Of a stretch of DNA of 64,000 nt, positions 9,625 to 18,287 are shown piece after piece; positions within the stretch are counted from its first letter, which is position 1; each line of letters starts with the position of its first letter. The stretch is from JAFAXA01 sp963777325 (GTDB lineage Bacteria > Pseudomonadota > Alphaproteobacteria > Acetobacterales > Acetobacteraceae). Made by a program: the position numbers and the translations under genes. The notes below the pieces were generated by a model. The model saw nothing but the letters and a program-made list of their open reading frames with translations. It had not been told where the DNA came from and did not search any database. The stretch is from positions 248,001 to 312,000 of the forward strand of contig CAVZQE010000018.1 in assembly GCA_963777325.1 (NCBI GenBank). The letters run 5' to 3'.

Positions 9625-10010
9625 CCGCCATCGCTAGGCAATCCTTTCTCTAAAAATGATCGACGCTGATCGGCATGCGACTATCCGTTCGCCGAGCGTG
9701 CATGCATGAGGAGACTTTCTCCGGGATGTTGTCAACGTCCGGGGCCGATACGCCTCGCCTTGGCAACCTCCATCCCGTGATCGATCCGGAATGATACGCG
9801 ACGAAATCAATAGGCGTCGTCTACGAATTCCGCTGGACTTGGTCCGCGCGAGCAGGTAATGCCCGCACTGCAAACAATAGTTCGGAAAGCGAGCGAGAGG
9901 GAGGTTATGGAACGCGCTGCCAGGCATGTCCTTCCATGCGCGGCGTCTGCGGATAGTGCTCAAGGCAGCCGAGCGCCGCTGGCGCCAGCGCGTCCCGCGG
10001 CAGATCCGCG
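9625..10010. promoter_or_regulatory. Divergent intergenic region between iclR and the acid-sugar operon
   Basis: 386 bp between divergent genes; it should contain both promoters and the IclR operator. I find no convincing -35/-10 pair. A perfect 8-bp palindrome (tgcatgca) occurs near 9700, and a purine-rich 'gagagggaggtt' precedes an ATG at 9907 that opens a 35-codon reading frame ending in the kinase start (listed separately). Confidence 0.4.
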
Positions 10011-10014
10011 ATGA
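9907..10014 (+). CDS. Possible 35-residue leader ORF overlapping the kinase start
   Basis: ATG at 9907, TGA at 10012-10014 overlapping the ATG of the kinase gene as ATGA, the same coupling used by real genes here. A strong Shine-Dalgarno-like gggagg lies just before the ATG, but the gap is only ~2 nt, which is poor for initiation. The peptide (MERAARHVLPCAASADSA...) is Ala/Pro/Arg-rich and resembles nothing I know. It could be a leader peptide, the relic of an upstream gene, or chance in high-GC DNA. Confidence 0.25.
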   Translation: MERAARHVLPCAASADSAQGSRAPLAPARPAADPR

Positions 10015-11117
10015 CAACGGTCCGGCTACTCGCCGACGACCTGACCGGAGCGCTCGACACGGCGGCTGAGCTGGTCGGCCTGACCGGCCCCGTGCAGGCC
10101 TTCTGGCATGGCGCGATGCCCTCGTCGCTGCCGGCAAACGCCGCGCTCGACAGCGGCACGCGGGAGCTGGAACGGGCGGCGGCGGTCGCAGCCACGGAAG
10201 CTCTCGCCAGCCGTCTCGACGGTGCGGGAATAATCTACAAGAAGATCGACAGCCTGCTGCGCGGCCCGACGATCGCCGAGATCGCCGCCTGCTTCCGCGC
10301 GGGCGGCGGCGAGCGGGCTGTGTTCGCTCCCGCCTTTCCCTTCCAGGGCCGCGTCACCAGAGGCGGCGTGCAACACGCGCGGGATGCCGGGGGGCGGTGG
10401 GCACCCGTCGGCGGGGATCTCCTCGCTCGGCTGCGGCAGGAGGGCGTCGAGGCGCAGCGGGCTGACCCCGACCGTCCGTTGCCGCCCGGCTTCAGCCTGT
10501 TCGATGCCGAAACCGACGCGGACCTGCGCCGTGTTGCCGCTTGCGGCCGCGCCGCCCCCGGCCCGGTCCTCTGGATCGGCGCGGGCGGGCTCGCCCAGGC
10601 GCTTGCAGGCGATGCGCAGGCTGAGGCGGTCTCCCCTTTGCCTCTGCCCATCCTCGGCCTGTTCGGCTCCGATCAGGCCGTTACCGCCGGGCAACTCGCC
10701 TCCTGCGGGGCCGACTGGTTGCTCCTGCCGGACGGCCACGAGGTCAGCGCGACGATGCTTGCCGAGCAGCTCGCAAGCAACGGCCGCGCACTCGCCAGCC
10801 TCGACCTGCCGCACAACCTCCCGCGCGCCGAGGCGGCGCAGCGGATCGAGGCCGAACTGCATCGCCTGGCCCACGGCCTGCCTCGTCCCGGCACCCTGGT
10901 CGTCGCCGGGGGGGAGACCTTGCGGGGCCTCTGTCTCTCGCTCAGGGCGCGCAGCCTGGAGGTGCGGGGCCGGATCCTGCCCGGCCTGCCCCGCTCCATC
11001 CTTCGCGGCGGACTCTGGGACGGTGTGACGGTCGTGTCCAAGTCCGGCGCCTTCGGCACCCCAACCCTGCTGCGCGACCTTCTGGAAGGCGCACTCACCA
11101 CAGAAAGGACCGCCTGA
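10011..11117 (+). CDS. Four-carbon acid sugar kinase family protein (DUF1537)
   Basis: 368 residues. The N-terminal motif LLADDLTGALDTAAEL, the following IYKKIDSLLRGP and the central APAFPFQGRVTRGG are diagnostic of the DUF1537 kinases (DtnK, OtnK, LtnK types). The C-terminal nucleotide-binding domain has VAGGETLRGL and VSKSGAFG. These kinases phosphorylate four-carbon aldonates such as D-threonate or D-erythronate at O-4. The stop overlaps the start of the PdxA2-like gene, which encodes the enzyme that normally acts on the product. Which C4 acid is used cannot be told from sequence. Confidence 0.9.
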   Translation: MTTVRLLADDLTGALDTAAELVGLTGPVQAFWHGAMPSSLPANAALDSGTRELERAAAVAATEALASRLDGAGIIYKKIDSLLRGPTIAEIAACFRAGGGERAVFAPAFPFQGRVTRGGVQHARDAGGRWAPVGGDLLARLRQEGVEAQRADPDRPLPPGFSLFDAETDADLRRVAACGRAAPGPVLWIGAGGLAQALAGDAQAEAVSPLPLPILGLFGSDQAVTAGQLASCGADWLLLPDGHEVSATMLAEQLASNGRALASLDLPHNLPRAEAAQRIEAELHRLAHGLPRPGTLVVAGGETLRGLCLSLRARSLEVRGRILPGLPRSILRGGLWDGVTVVSKSGAFGTPTLLRDLLEGALTTERTA

Positions 11118-12157
11118 TGCCCCCATGCCCCATCGCGATCACCATGGGCGATCCCGCCGGGATCGGCCCGGAGATCATCGTCAAGGCCGCGGCCAGGCTG
11201 CGCCCGCGCATCGACGCCGGGGAATTGCGCCTCGTCGTCATTGGCAGCAACCCGGCGCTCGAGCGGGCGCGCGCTGCGCTCACGCCCGAGATGAGCATCC
11301 CCGAGGTGAACGACAGCGGCGCCGAGTGGCCCGCGCTCTGCGCGCTGCAAGCGGGACCGGAGGGTGAGCCGATCCAGCCCGGCCAGCTCTCCGCCGATGG
11401 CGGGCGGTTCGCATTCCAGGCAGTCGAACGGGGCGTCAGGCTCGCGCAATCCGGGCGGGTGGCCGGCATCGTGACTGCGCCGCTGAACAAGGAGGCGCTG
11501 AACATGGCCGGGTATCATTACCCCGGCCACACCGAGATGCTGGCCGAACTGACCGGGGTTCGGGGCTCCTGCATGATGCTGGCGCATGGCAATATCCGGG
11601 TCAGCCATCTCACAACTCACATTGCGCTTGAGGACGTGCCGAAGCGCGCGACCCCCGAGCGTCTGCGCCGCGTGATCGAGCTGACGCACGACGCGCTGCA
11701 GCGGCTCGGCGCTGTTCGCGCTCGCATCGCCGTTGCCGCGTTGAACCCCCACGCAGGGGAGGGCGGGTTGTTCGGCCGGCATGATATCGACGTGGCCAGC
11801 CCCGTGATCGCCGAAGCGGTGGCGCGAGGGCTCGACGTGGTCGGCCCCGTGCCGGGCGACACCATTTTCGTCAAGCTGCGCGCTGGCCAGTACGATGCTG
11901 TCATCGCGAACTACCACGACCAGGGGCACATCCCGGTGAAGCTGCTCGGCTTCGAGGTCGATCCCGCTACCGGCAAGTGGAACGACCTTTCGGGCGTGAA
12001 CATAACGCTCGGGTTGCCGATCATCCGCACGTCCGTGGACCACGGCACCGCCTTCGACATCGCCGGGAAGGGCCTCGCCAGCGAGCAGAGCCTCGTCGAA
12101 GCGATCGAATACGCCGAGCGCCTCGCCGCCGCCTCAGCACGGGAACAGGCGGCATGA
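11117..12157 (+). CDS. pdxA2: PdxA2-type 4-phospho-threonate/erythronate dehydrogenase (PdxA family)
   Basis: 346 residues with PdxA family signatures: ITMGDPAGIGPEI at the N-terminus, VTAPLNKEALNMAGYHYPGHTEML (substrate/metal His), AVAALNPHAGEGGLFG and ANYHDQGHIPVKLLGF. The family oxidatively decarboxylates 4-phosphorylated hydroxy-acids. Next to a DUF1537 kinase, the PdxA2 subgroup converts 4-phospho-D-threonate or -erythronate to dihydroxyacetone phosphate and CO2 rather than making pyridoxal phosphate. It is overlapped at both ends, by the kinase (1 base shared) and by the iron alcohol dehydrogenase (ATGA). Confidence 0.9.
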   Translation: MPPCPIAITMGDPAGIGPEIIVKAAARLRPRIDAGELRLVVIGSNPALERARAALTPEMSIPEVNDSGAEWPALCALQAGPEGEPIQPGQLSADGGRFAFQAVERGVRLAQSGRVAGIVTAPLNKEALNMAGYHYPGHTEMLAELTGVRGSCMMLAHGNIRVSHLTTHIALEDVPKRATPERLRRVIELTHDALQRLGAVRARIAVAALNPHAGEGGLFGRHDIDVASPVIAEAVARGLDVVGPVPGDTIFVKLRAGQYDAVIANYHDQGHIPVKLLGFEVDPATGKWNDLSGVNITLGLPIIRTSVDHGTAFDIAGKGLASEQSLVEAIEYAERLAAASAREQAA

Positions 12158-13293
12158 GCGGCCCCATGTCCCTCGTCACGCCGATCGAGCTGCAATGGCC
12201 GCCGGTTCTCCGCTTCGGCGGCGGGACGGCCCCGACGCTGGGCGAATGGGCGCGGGCGCACGGCTTCCAGCGCGTGCTTGTGGTGGCCGACGCCTTCAAT
12301 GCCGGGCGGGTCGAAGCGCTTGCGCTTCCAGGCACACTTGCCGTGTTCGGAACGGTGAAGCCGGAGCCGGACATTCCCAACCTTGAAGCGCTGCTCGAGA
12401 CGGCAGAGCGCGCCGCGCCCGACCTCGTCATCGGCTTCGGCGGCGGCAGCGCCATGGATCTCGCGAAACTGGCGGCGGTGTTGCCCGGCAGCGGGCAGTC
12501 CATTCACGACGTGGTCGGGCCGGAGAAGGTCGCGGGTCGTCGCGTGGCGCTCGCGCAAGTTCCCACCACCTCCGGCACGGGCAGCGAGACCGGCACCCGC
12601 GCCCTGGTGACAGACCCCGCCACGCGGAACAAGCTGGCGGTTCAGAGTCGCCATATGCTGGCGGACATCGCGGTGGTCGATCCGGACCTCACGCTCACAG
12701 TCCCGCCTGTCGTTACAGCCGCAACGGGCGTCGATGCCCTGGCGCATTGCACCGAGGCGTACACGAGCCGCAAGGCCCATCCACTCATCGACCTCTATGC
12801 GCTGGAGGGCATCCGGCTGGTTGGGCGATTCCTTGCCCGCGCGGTGCGGGACGGGGGCGACCGCGAGGCGCGCGCCGGCCTATCGCTGGCCTCGCTCTAT
12901 GGCGGGTTCTGCCTCGGCCCGGTCAACACCACGGCCGGTCATGCGGTCGCCTATCCGCTCGGAACTCGGCACCACATCCCGCACGGCCTCGCGTGCGCGC
13001 TGATCTATCCGCACACCCTCGCCTTCAACGCGCCCGCGGATGGAGAGAAGACGTCGCTTGTCCTGGACGCGCTGAACCTCCCGGCGCGGACCGGGCAAGC
13101 CGCAATCCGCGACTCTGCAAGCGACTTCTGCGCCGCGCTTGGACTCGACATGCGGCTCTCACGGAACGGGGTGCCGGAAGCCGATCTGCCGGCCATGGCG
13201 GCCGACGCGCATGCCATCCGCCGTCTGCTGGACAACAACCCGCGCGACATCAGCCAGGAAGAGATTCTGGCGCTCTATCGCGACGCATTCTGA
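12154..13293 (+). CDS. Iron-containing alcohol dehydrogenase
   Basis: 379 residues from the ATG at 12154, chosen because it overlaps the pdxA2 stop as ATGA; the open frame extends further upstream only inside pdxA2. Type III Fe-ADH motifs are present: GFGGGSAMDLAKLAA, VPTTSGTGSE, a GVDALAHCTEAYTS metal/substrate segment, GHAVAYPLG and HHIPHGLACALIYPH with the metal-binding histidines. It would interconvert an aldehyde or ketone and an alcohol with NAD(P). In this operon it may supply or remove a hydroxy-acid or semialdehyde; the partner is unknown. Confidence 0.9.
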   Translation: MSGPMSLVTPIELQWPPVLRFGGGTAPTLGEWARAHGFQRVLVVADAFNAGRVEALALPGTLAVFGTVKPEPDIPNLEALLETAERAAPDLVIGFGGGSAMDLAKLAAVLPGSGQSIHDVVGPEKVAGRRVALAQVPTTSGTGSETGTRALVTDPATRNKLAVQSRHMLADIAVVDPDLTLTVPPVVTAATGVDALAHCTEAYTSRKAHPLIDLYALEGIRLVGRFLARAVRDGGDREARAGLSLASLYGGFCLGPVNTTAGHAVAYPLGTRHHIPHGLACALIYPHTLAFNAPADGEKTSLVLDALNLPARTGQAAIRDSASDFCAALGLDMRLSRNGVPEADLPAMAADAHAIRRLLDNNPRDISQEEILALYRDAF

Positions 13294-13304
13294 AGGGAAC
13301 GCCC

Positions 13305-14186
13305 ATGAACAACCTCCCGATCCGGGGCGTATTCTGCGCCGCCGCGACCCCGGTCCGCGCCGATTTCTCGCCCGATCTCGACGCCTTCCTGCAGCATTGC
13401 CGCGCGCTGCTCGACGAGGGCTGTGACGGCGTGGCCCTGCTCGGCACCACGGGAGAGGCGAACTCATTCTCCATCGCCGAACGGCAGGCCTTGCTTGAGG
13501 CCGCCGTTCGGGGCGGGATCGCGCCGGACAAGCTGCTTCCCGGCACCGGGGTCGCGGCTTTCACCGAGACGGTGGAATTGACCAAACACGCTCTCTCCCT
13601 CGGCGTCACCACGGTCGTGATGCTGCCGCCCTACTATTACAAGAATGTGCCGGATGAGGGGGTGTTCGCTGCGTACGCCGCGATCGTGGAGCGGGTGGCG
13701 GACCCGAGGCTCAGGGTCATTCTCTACCATATCCCGCAATTCTCCGCGGTGCCGATCGCGCATGATCTCATTGAGCGATTGCGCGAGCGCTTTCCCGGCA
13801 CCTTCATCGGCCTCAAGGACTCCTCCGGGGATTTCGCGAACATGCGGGCTTTGGTGGAGCGCTTTCCGGGCTTCTCGGTGCTGGCCGGCGCCGACCCGCT
13901 TATGCTGCCGCTGCTCCGGGCCGGGGGCGCGGGATGCATCACCGCCGCCTCCAATCTCGCGGCGTCCGACCTCGCCGCAGTTTTCCGCCACTACACGGAT
14001 CCGGCTCGGGAAGCGGAGGTCCAGGCCGCGCATGAGCGCGCCGTCGCCGTCCGCAACCGCATCTCCCAGTTCGCGCAGATCCCGTCCCTGAAGGCGCTGC
14101 TGCGGCAGAAGACCGGGAATGCCAGCTGGGGCGCCATGCGTCCGCCGCTGCTGCCGCTCACGCCAGCGGAAGTGGAGCGGCTGTAA
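13305..14186 (+). CDS. Dihydrodipicolinate synthase/N-acetylneuraminate lyase family aldolase
   Basis: 293 residues from the ATG at 13305, 11 bp after the preceding stop. DapA-superfamily signatures are intact: LLGTTGEANSFS, the YYYKNVP loop, VILYHIP with the active-site Tyr, and IGLKDSSGD with the Schiff-base Lys. As dapA is normally a lone housekeeping gene, this operon copy more likely cleaves or forms a 2-keto-3-deoxy acid. The neighbouring sialidase-like protein and sodium symporter also allow a nonulosonate-type substrate, but nothing in the sequence decides it. Confidence 0.85.
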   Translation: MNNLPIRGVFCAAATPVRADFSPDLDAFLQHCRALLDEGCDGVALLGTTGEANSFSIAERQALLEAAVRGGIAPDKLLPGTGVAAFTETVELTKHALSLGVTTVVMLPPYYYKNVPDEGVFAAYAAIVERVADPRLRVILYHIPQFSAVPIAHDLIERLRERFPGTFIGLKDSSGDFANMRALVERFPGFSVLAGADPLMLPLLRAGGAGCITAASNLAASDLAAVFRHYTDPAREAEVQAAHERAVAVRNRISQFAQIPSLKALLRQKTGNASWGAMRPPLLPLTPAEVERL

Positions 14187-14235
14187 AGGGCGGGGCGGAA
14201 GCCGCTGGAAGAAAGCGATCAGGAGGAACGAAGAC

Positions 14236-15627
14236 ATGGCCGAGTTCAACGCCCTCGATACCGCGATCATCGTCGCGATGGTCGTCGCGTACATTCTGTT
14301 CACGAGCTGGCTCACGGTGCGGTTGCGGAGCCGCACCGCCGCCCAGTTCATGACCGCCTCGCGCGCGTTGCCGCCGGTCATCATCAGCATTCTGCTGATG
14401 TCCGAGTTCATCGGCGCCAAGTCCACGGTGGGCACCGCGCAGGAGGCTTTCACCTCCGGATTCGCAGCGTCGTGGTCGGTGATCGGCGCCTCGATCGGCT
14501 TCCTGCTCTACGGTCTGTTCTTCGTTCGCAAGCTGTACAACTCCGGCGAATACACGATCTCAGCCGCCATCGCGCAGATCTACGGCCGAGCCACGATGAT
14601 GACGGTGTCGCTGATCATGATCTACGCGCTGCTGCTGGTGAATGTCGGCAACTACATCAGCGGGGCGGCGGCGATCGCGACCATACTGAAGATCAACCTG
14701 CCGCTCGCCATGTGCATCATCGCCGTGGTCAGCACGTTCTACTACGTATTCGGCGGCCTCAAGGGCGTCGCCTACGTGACCGTTCTGCACAGTGCCCTCA
14801 AGGTCATCGGCATCGCGGTGATCCTCGGGACCGCGCTGTACGCGACCGGCGGGGTCCGGCCGATGGTGAACGGCTTGCCGCCGCAATACTTCACCTGGTC
14901 CGGTGCGATCGGCGGCCCCACCATCGTCGCCTGGACCGTCGGCACGATCGGCGCGATCTTCTCGACGCAATTCATCATGCAGGCCGTCTCGGGGGCGCAT
15001 AATGCCGAGGAGGCGCGGCGCTCCACCTTCTATGCCGCCGCGCTCTGCTTGCCGCTCGGCATCGCGCTCGGACTGATCGGCGTCGCTTCGAGGTACCTTC
15101 ACCCTTCGCTGAACAGCCTCTACGCGCTTCCTGTTTTCCTGCAGGGGATGAACCCGCTGCTGGCCGGGCTCGTCACCACCTCGCTCGTCGCCTCGGTGTT
15201 CGTCAGCGTCAGCACCGTCGCGCTCGCCATCGTCTCCCTCATCATGCGCGACTTCTACGTGCCGCGCTTCCATCCGACCCCGGAGCAGGAACTGAGGGTG
15301 ACGCGGCTGATGTCGCTCGCGATCGCCTTCGTGCCGCTGATCTTCGTGTTCTTCGTGCCCGCAATCCTGAAGCTCTCCTTCTTCACGCGGGCGCTGCGCC
15401 TCTCGATCTCGCTCGTCGCGGTCGTCGGCTTCTATCTCCCTCTGTTCCGCAGCGGCCGTGGCGCAACGATCGGTCTGCTCGCGGCGGCGGTTTTCACCTC
15501 GCTCTGGTACGTGCTCGGCAATCCGTTCGGCATCGATAACATGTATGTCGCGGCGGTGACGCCCCTGGTGGTGATGGCGATCGAACGTGCCTTGAGCTGG
15601 CCGAAGAAAGCAGCCCTCGCGCAATGA
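14236..15627 (+). CDS. Sodium:solute symporter family (SSS) transporter
   Basis: 463 residues from the ATG at 14236, with an aggagg Shine-Dalgarno 10 bp upstream. About 13 hydrophobic helices are visible. SSS landmarks include RTAAQFMTASRALPP after helix 1, the SEFIGAKSTVGTAQEAF helix, YTISAAIAQIYGR and FGGLKGVAYV. SSS carriers bring in sugars, carboxylates or sialic acids with Na+. It lies between the aldolase and the sialidase-like gene (ATGA overlap with the latter), so it is the likely uptake system for the cluster's substrate. Confidence 0.9.
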   Translation: MAEFNALDTAIIVAMVVAYILFTSWLTVRLRSRTAAQFMTASRALPPVIISILLMSEFIGAKSTVGTAQEAFTSGFAASWSVIGASIGFLLYGLFFVRKLYNSGEYTISAAIAQIYGRATMMTVSLIMIYALLLVNVGNYISGAAAIATILKINLPLAMCIIAVVSTFYYVFGGLKGVAYVTVLHSALKVIGIAVILGTALYATGGVRPMVNGLPPQYFTWSGAIGGPTIVAWTVGTIGAIFSTQFIMQAVSGAHNAEEARRSTFYAAALCLPLGIALGLIGVASRYLHPSLNSLYALPVFLQGMNPLLAGLVTTSLVASVFVSVSTVALAIVSLIMRDFYVPRFHPTPEQELRVTRLMSLAIAFVPLIFVFFVPAILKLSFFTRALRLSISLVAVVGFYLPLFRSGRGATIGLLAAAVFTSLWYVLGNPFGIDNMYVAAVTPLVVMAIERALSWPKKAALAQ

Positions 15628-16862
15628 CCCAGAACAAGAAGGAAACGTCGCAAATGGATACCCCGGTCGAAACCGCCATGGCCGCCGCCGGCCGCCTTGG
15701 CCAGACTGATGCCGCCGTAATCCGTCCAGACGTGGCGGACCCGGCGCGGCAGGATGCCTACCTTCCGTCCCCCTGCGTGCAGAACCACGCGGCCAATATC
15801 ATGCCGCTTCTCAACGGCGACCTGGCTTGCGTCTGGTTCGGCGGCACGCAGGAAGGCATCGCGGACATCTCCGTCTATTTCGCTCGTCTGCGGCCCGGGG
15901 AGAACCGATGGCCGGAGCCGGAGCGAGTCTCGGACAACTCCACACGCTCGGAGCAGAACCCGATCCTGTTTCCCGCCCCGGACGGTCGCCTTTGGCTGCT
16001 CTGGACGGCGCAGATCTCCGGCAACCAGGACACCGCCATCGTTCGCCGTCGGATCTCGACCGATAACGGCGAGACGTGGGGGCCGATAGAGACGCTCTTC
16101 GACCGGTTCGGCGATGCCGGTGTCTTCGTCCGTCACCCGCCCGAGGTACTGGACAACGGCGATATCGTTCTGCCGATCTTCTACTGTCACGCCCGTCCCG
16201 GCGAGAAATGGGTCGGCAGCTACGACACGAGCGCCGTCCGCATCTCGAGCGACGGCGGCCGGACCTGGACGGAATACGAGGTTCCGGAAAGCACCGGGTG
16301 CGTGCATATGAATGTTGCCCAGTTGCAAGACGGGACGTTGCTGGCGCTGTATCGTAGCCGTTGGGCGGATAACATCTACAGCAGCCGCTCGACCGATCGC
16401 GGCCGTACCTGGTCCGCGCCGGAACCGACGAGCCTGCCCAACAACAACTCCTCGATCCAGTTCACGCAGCTCAACAACGGCCATCTCGCGCTGGTGTTCA
16501 ACGACGTCAACAAAGAGGGAGTGACCGAGCTCCGCGCCTCTCTGTACGACGACATCGAGGACGGCTCCGGACTGGCAGAGCCGGTCGCGAAGGCCGGCGA
16601 GCGCGCGGCCGTCTGGGGCGTTCCGCGTGCGCCGATGACCCTCGCGATTTCAGAGGATGGCGGACGAAGCTGGCCGCGCAAGCGGAATCTCGAAGTCGGC
16701 GACGGCTACTGCATGACCAATAACTCGCGGGAGCAGTTGAACCGCGAATATTCGTATCCGTCGGTTCATCAGGGCCCGGATGGCGCGCTCCATGTGGCCT
16801 TCACATATTTCCGGCAGGCGATCAAATACGTTCGGGTGAACGAAGACTGGGTGCGGGCGTAA
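15624..16862 (+). CDS. Sialidase-like (Asp-box/BNR repeat) beta-propeller protein
   Basis: 412 residues from the ATG overlapping the symporter stop; a second ATG at 15654 is possible. Four Asp-box repeats are visible: STDNGETW, SSDGGRTW, STDRGRTW and SEDGGRSW, the signature of six-bladed sialidase propellers. PSCVQNHAAN and the Arg-containing SRSTDR/YRSRW segments resemble the exo-alpha-sialidase subgroup often annotated as 'BNR glycosyl hydrolase'. No signal peptide is evident, so it should act in the cytoplasm after uptake. Substrate uncertain; it need not be sialic acid. Confidence 0.85.
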   Translation: MTQNKKETSQMDTPVETAMAAAGRLGQTDAAVIRPDVADPARQDAYLPSPCVQNHAANIMPLLNGDLACVWFGGTQEGIADISVYFARLRPGENRWPEPERVSDNSTRSEQNPILFPAPDGRLWLLWTAQISGNQDTAIVRRRISTDNGETWGPIETLFDRFGDAGVFVRHPPEVLDNGDIVLPIFYCHARPGEKWVGSYDTSAVRISSDGGRTWTEYEVPESTGCVHMNVAQLQDGTLLALYRSRWADNIYSSRSTDRGRTWSAPEPTSLPNNNSSIQFTQLNNGHLALVFNDVNKEGVTELRASLYDDIEDGSGLAEPVAKAGERAAVWGVPRAPMTLAISEDGGRSWPRKRNLEVGDGYCMTNNSREQLNREYSYPSVHQGPDGALHVAFTYFRQAIKYVRVNEDWVRA

Positions 16863-16863
16863 G

Positions 16864-17090
16864 TCAACCTCCGCACGCCATCGTCTCCGGGCGAACCTCG
16901 GAATTGCGGCGGCGATCGCGACGCGGCTCTTGCAGGATGGCTGGAGGGTCACCGGCATCGGGCACACCTCGCCGGAGCGCCGGGCATGGCTCCCATCCCA
17001 CTCGATGCCAGCTTTGATCGGGCGAAGGCCGCGCTCCGATCTCGTCCGCCCGCGGTTATGGCCTTGCGCCGGCCGGGGCGCTTCCGTAAC
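16864..17090 (+). pseudogene. Remnant of a short-chain dehydrogenase gene
   Basis: Directly after the sialidase stop a frame without ATG reads SQPPHAIVSG; one base away the next frame reads ANLGIAAAIATRLLQDGWRVTGIG, and a third reads APIPLDASFDRAKAALRSRPPAV. Together they match the first ~65 residues of an SDR Rossmann fold (beta1, TGxxxGIG-like turn, helix, beta2, then the D-x-S/T segment) broken by at least two frameshifts. No NNAG or YxxxK region follows; instead the ABC transporter gene starts. It looks like the decayed 5' end of a lost seventh gene of the acid-sugar operon. Confidence 0.5.
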
Positions 17091-17143
17091 GTCCGTCCGC
17101 GACGGTCCCGCCAGTGGACCTGCGCCGGGAATGTTCGAGGGCG

Positions 17144-18199
17144 ATGGCAAGCGTCACCATAAGGGACGTGCGCAAGGTGTTCGGTGGAACATCGGTGCTG
17201 CATGGCGTGAGCGTCGATATCGAGGACGGCGCCTTCGTCACGCTGGTGGGCCCCTCGGGCTGCGGCAAGTCGACGCTGCTGCGGATGATCGCCGGGCTCG
17301 AGAACATCAGCGGCGGCGAGATCGCGATCGACGGCCAGGTGGTGAACCGCGTCGCGCCCAAGCAGCGCGACATCGCCATGGTGTTCCAGAATTACGCGCT
17401 CTATCCGCACATGACGGTGCGCGACAATATGGCGTTCTCGCTTTCGCTCGCGCACGCCCCGCGCGAGGAGATCACGCGGCATGTCGGCCGCGCGGCCGAC
17501 ATCCTTGGCTTGACGCCGTTGCTCGACCGCTATCCGCGCCAGCTCTCGGGCGGGCAGCGGCAGCGCGTCGCGATGGGGCGCGCGATCGTGCGCAACCCGC
17601 GCGTGTTCCTGTTCGACGAGCCACTCTCCAATCTCGATGCCAAGCTGCGCGTTCAGATGCGCGCCGAAATTCGCGAGCTGCAGCAGCGGCTGAACACGAC
17701 CACAATCTACGTCACGCACGATCAGATCGAGGCGATGACGATGGCGGACAAGATCGTTGTCATGCAGGGTGGCCGGATCGAGCAGGTCGGCTCGCCGCTC
17801 GAACTCTACGACCGGCCGGCGAACCAGTTCGTGGCGGGATTCATCGGCTCGCCGTCGATGAACTTCCTGCCCGGCACCGTCGCCGACGGCGCGTTCCACG
17901 CCGAGGGAGGCACGCATTGGCCGGTGCCGCGCGGCTTCCCGGTCGGCAACCGGCGGGCAGTGCTCGGCGTGCGACCGGAGCACCTGCGGCTCGACCCCGA
18001 AGGCGTGCCGGTCGAGGTGCAGCTCGTCGAGCCGACCGGGCCGGAGACGCAGGTGCTGGGGCGCGCGGGCGAGACGCGGCTCACCTGCGCGCTCCGCGAG
18101 CGGATCGCCGCGCGGCCGGGCGAGCGGATCAGCGTCAGCGCCGACCCCGCGAGCCTGCATCTCTTCGACGCGGAGAGCGGCGCGCGCCTGTCGGACTGA
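17144..18199 (+). CDS. Carbohydrate ABC transporter ATP-binding protein (UgpC/MalK type)
   Basis: 351 residues from the ATG at 17144; a GTG start 30 bp upstream is possible but less likely. Walker A is GPSGCGKST (36-44), the signature is QLSGGQRQR, Walker B ends in FLFDEPLSNLD, and the switch His is in IYVTHDQIEA. The C-terminal ~110 residues form the TOBE/regulatory domain (GVRPEHLRL). It powers import of a sugar or polyol with the binding protein and two permeases just downstream, all on one strand. Confidence 0.92.
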   Translation: MASVTIRDVRKVFGGTSVLHGVSVDIEDGAFVTLVGPSGCGKSTLLRMIAGLENISGGEIAIDGQVVNRVAPKQRDIAMVFQNYALYPHMTVRDNMAFSLSLAHAPREEITRHVGRAADILGLTPLLDRYPRQLSGGQRQRVAMGRAIVRNPRVFLFDEPLSNLDAKLRVQMRAEIRELQQRLNTTTIYVTHDQIEAMTMADKIVVMQGGRIEQVGSPLELYDRPANQFVAGFIGSPSMNFLPGTVADGAFHAEGGTHWPVPRGFPVGNRRAVLGVRPEHLRLDPEGVPVEVQLVEPTGPETQVLGRAGETRLTCALRERIAARPGERISVSADPASLHLFDAESGARLSD

Positions 18200-18287
18200 C
18201 TGCCCGCGCCCCAAGATCGGGCGGCGGATCGGGGGCTGGCCAAGACGGCGCGAACGTACCGCGAAGACGGAAAGGGAGACGAGACGG

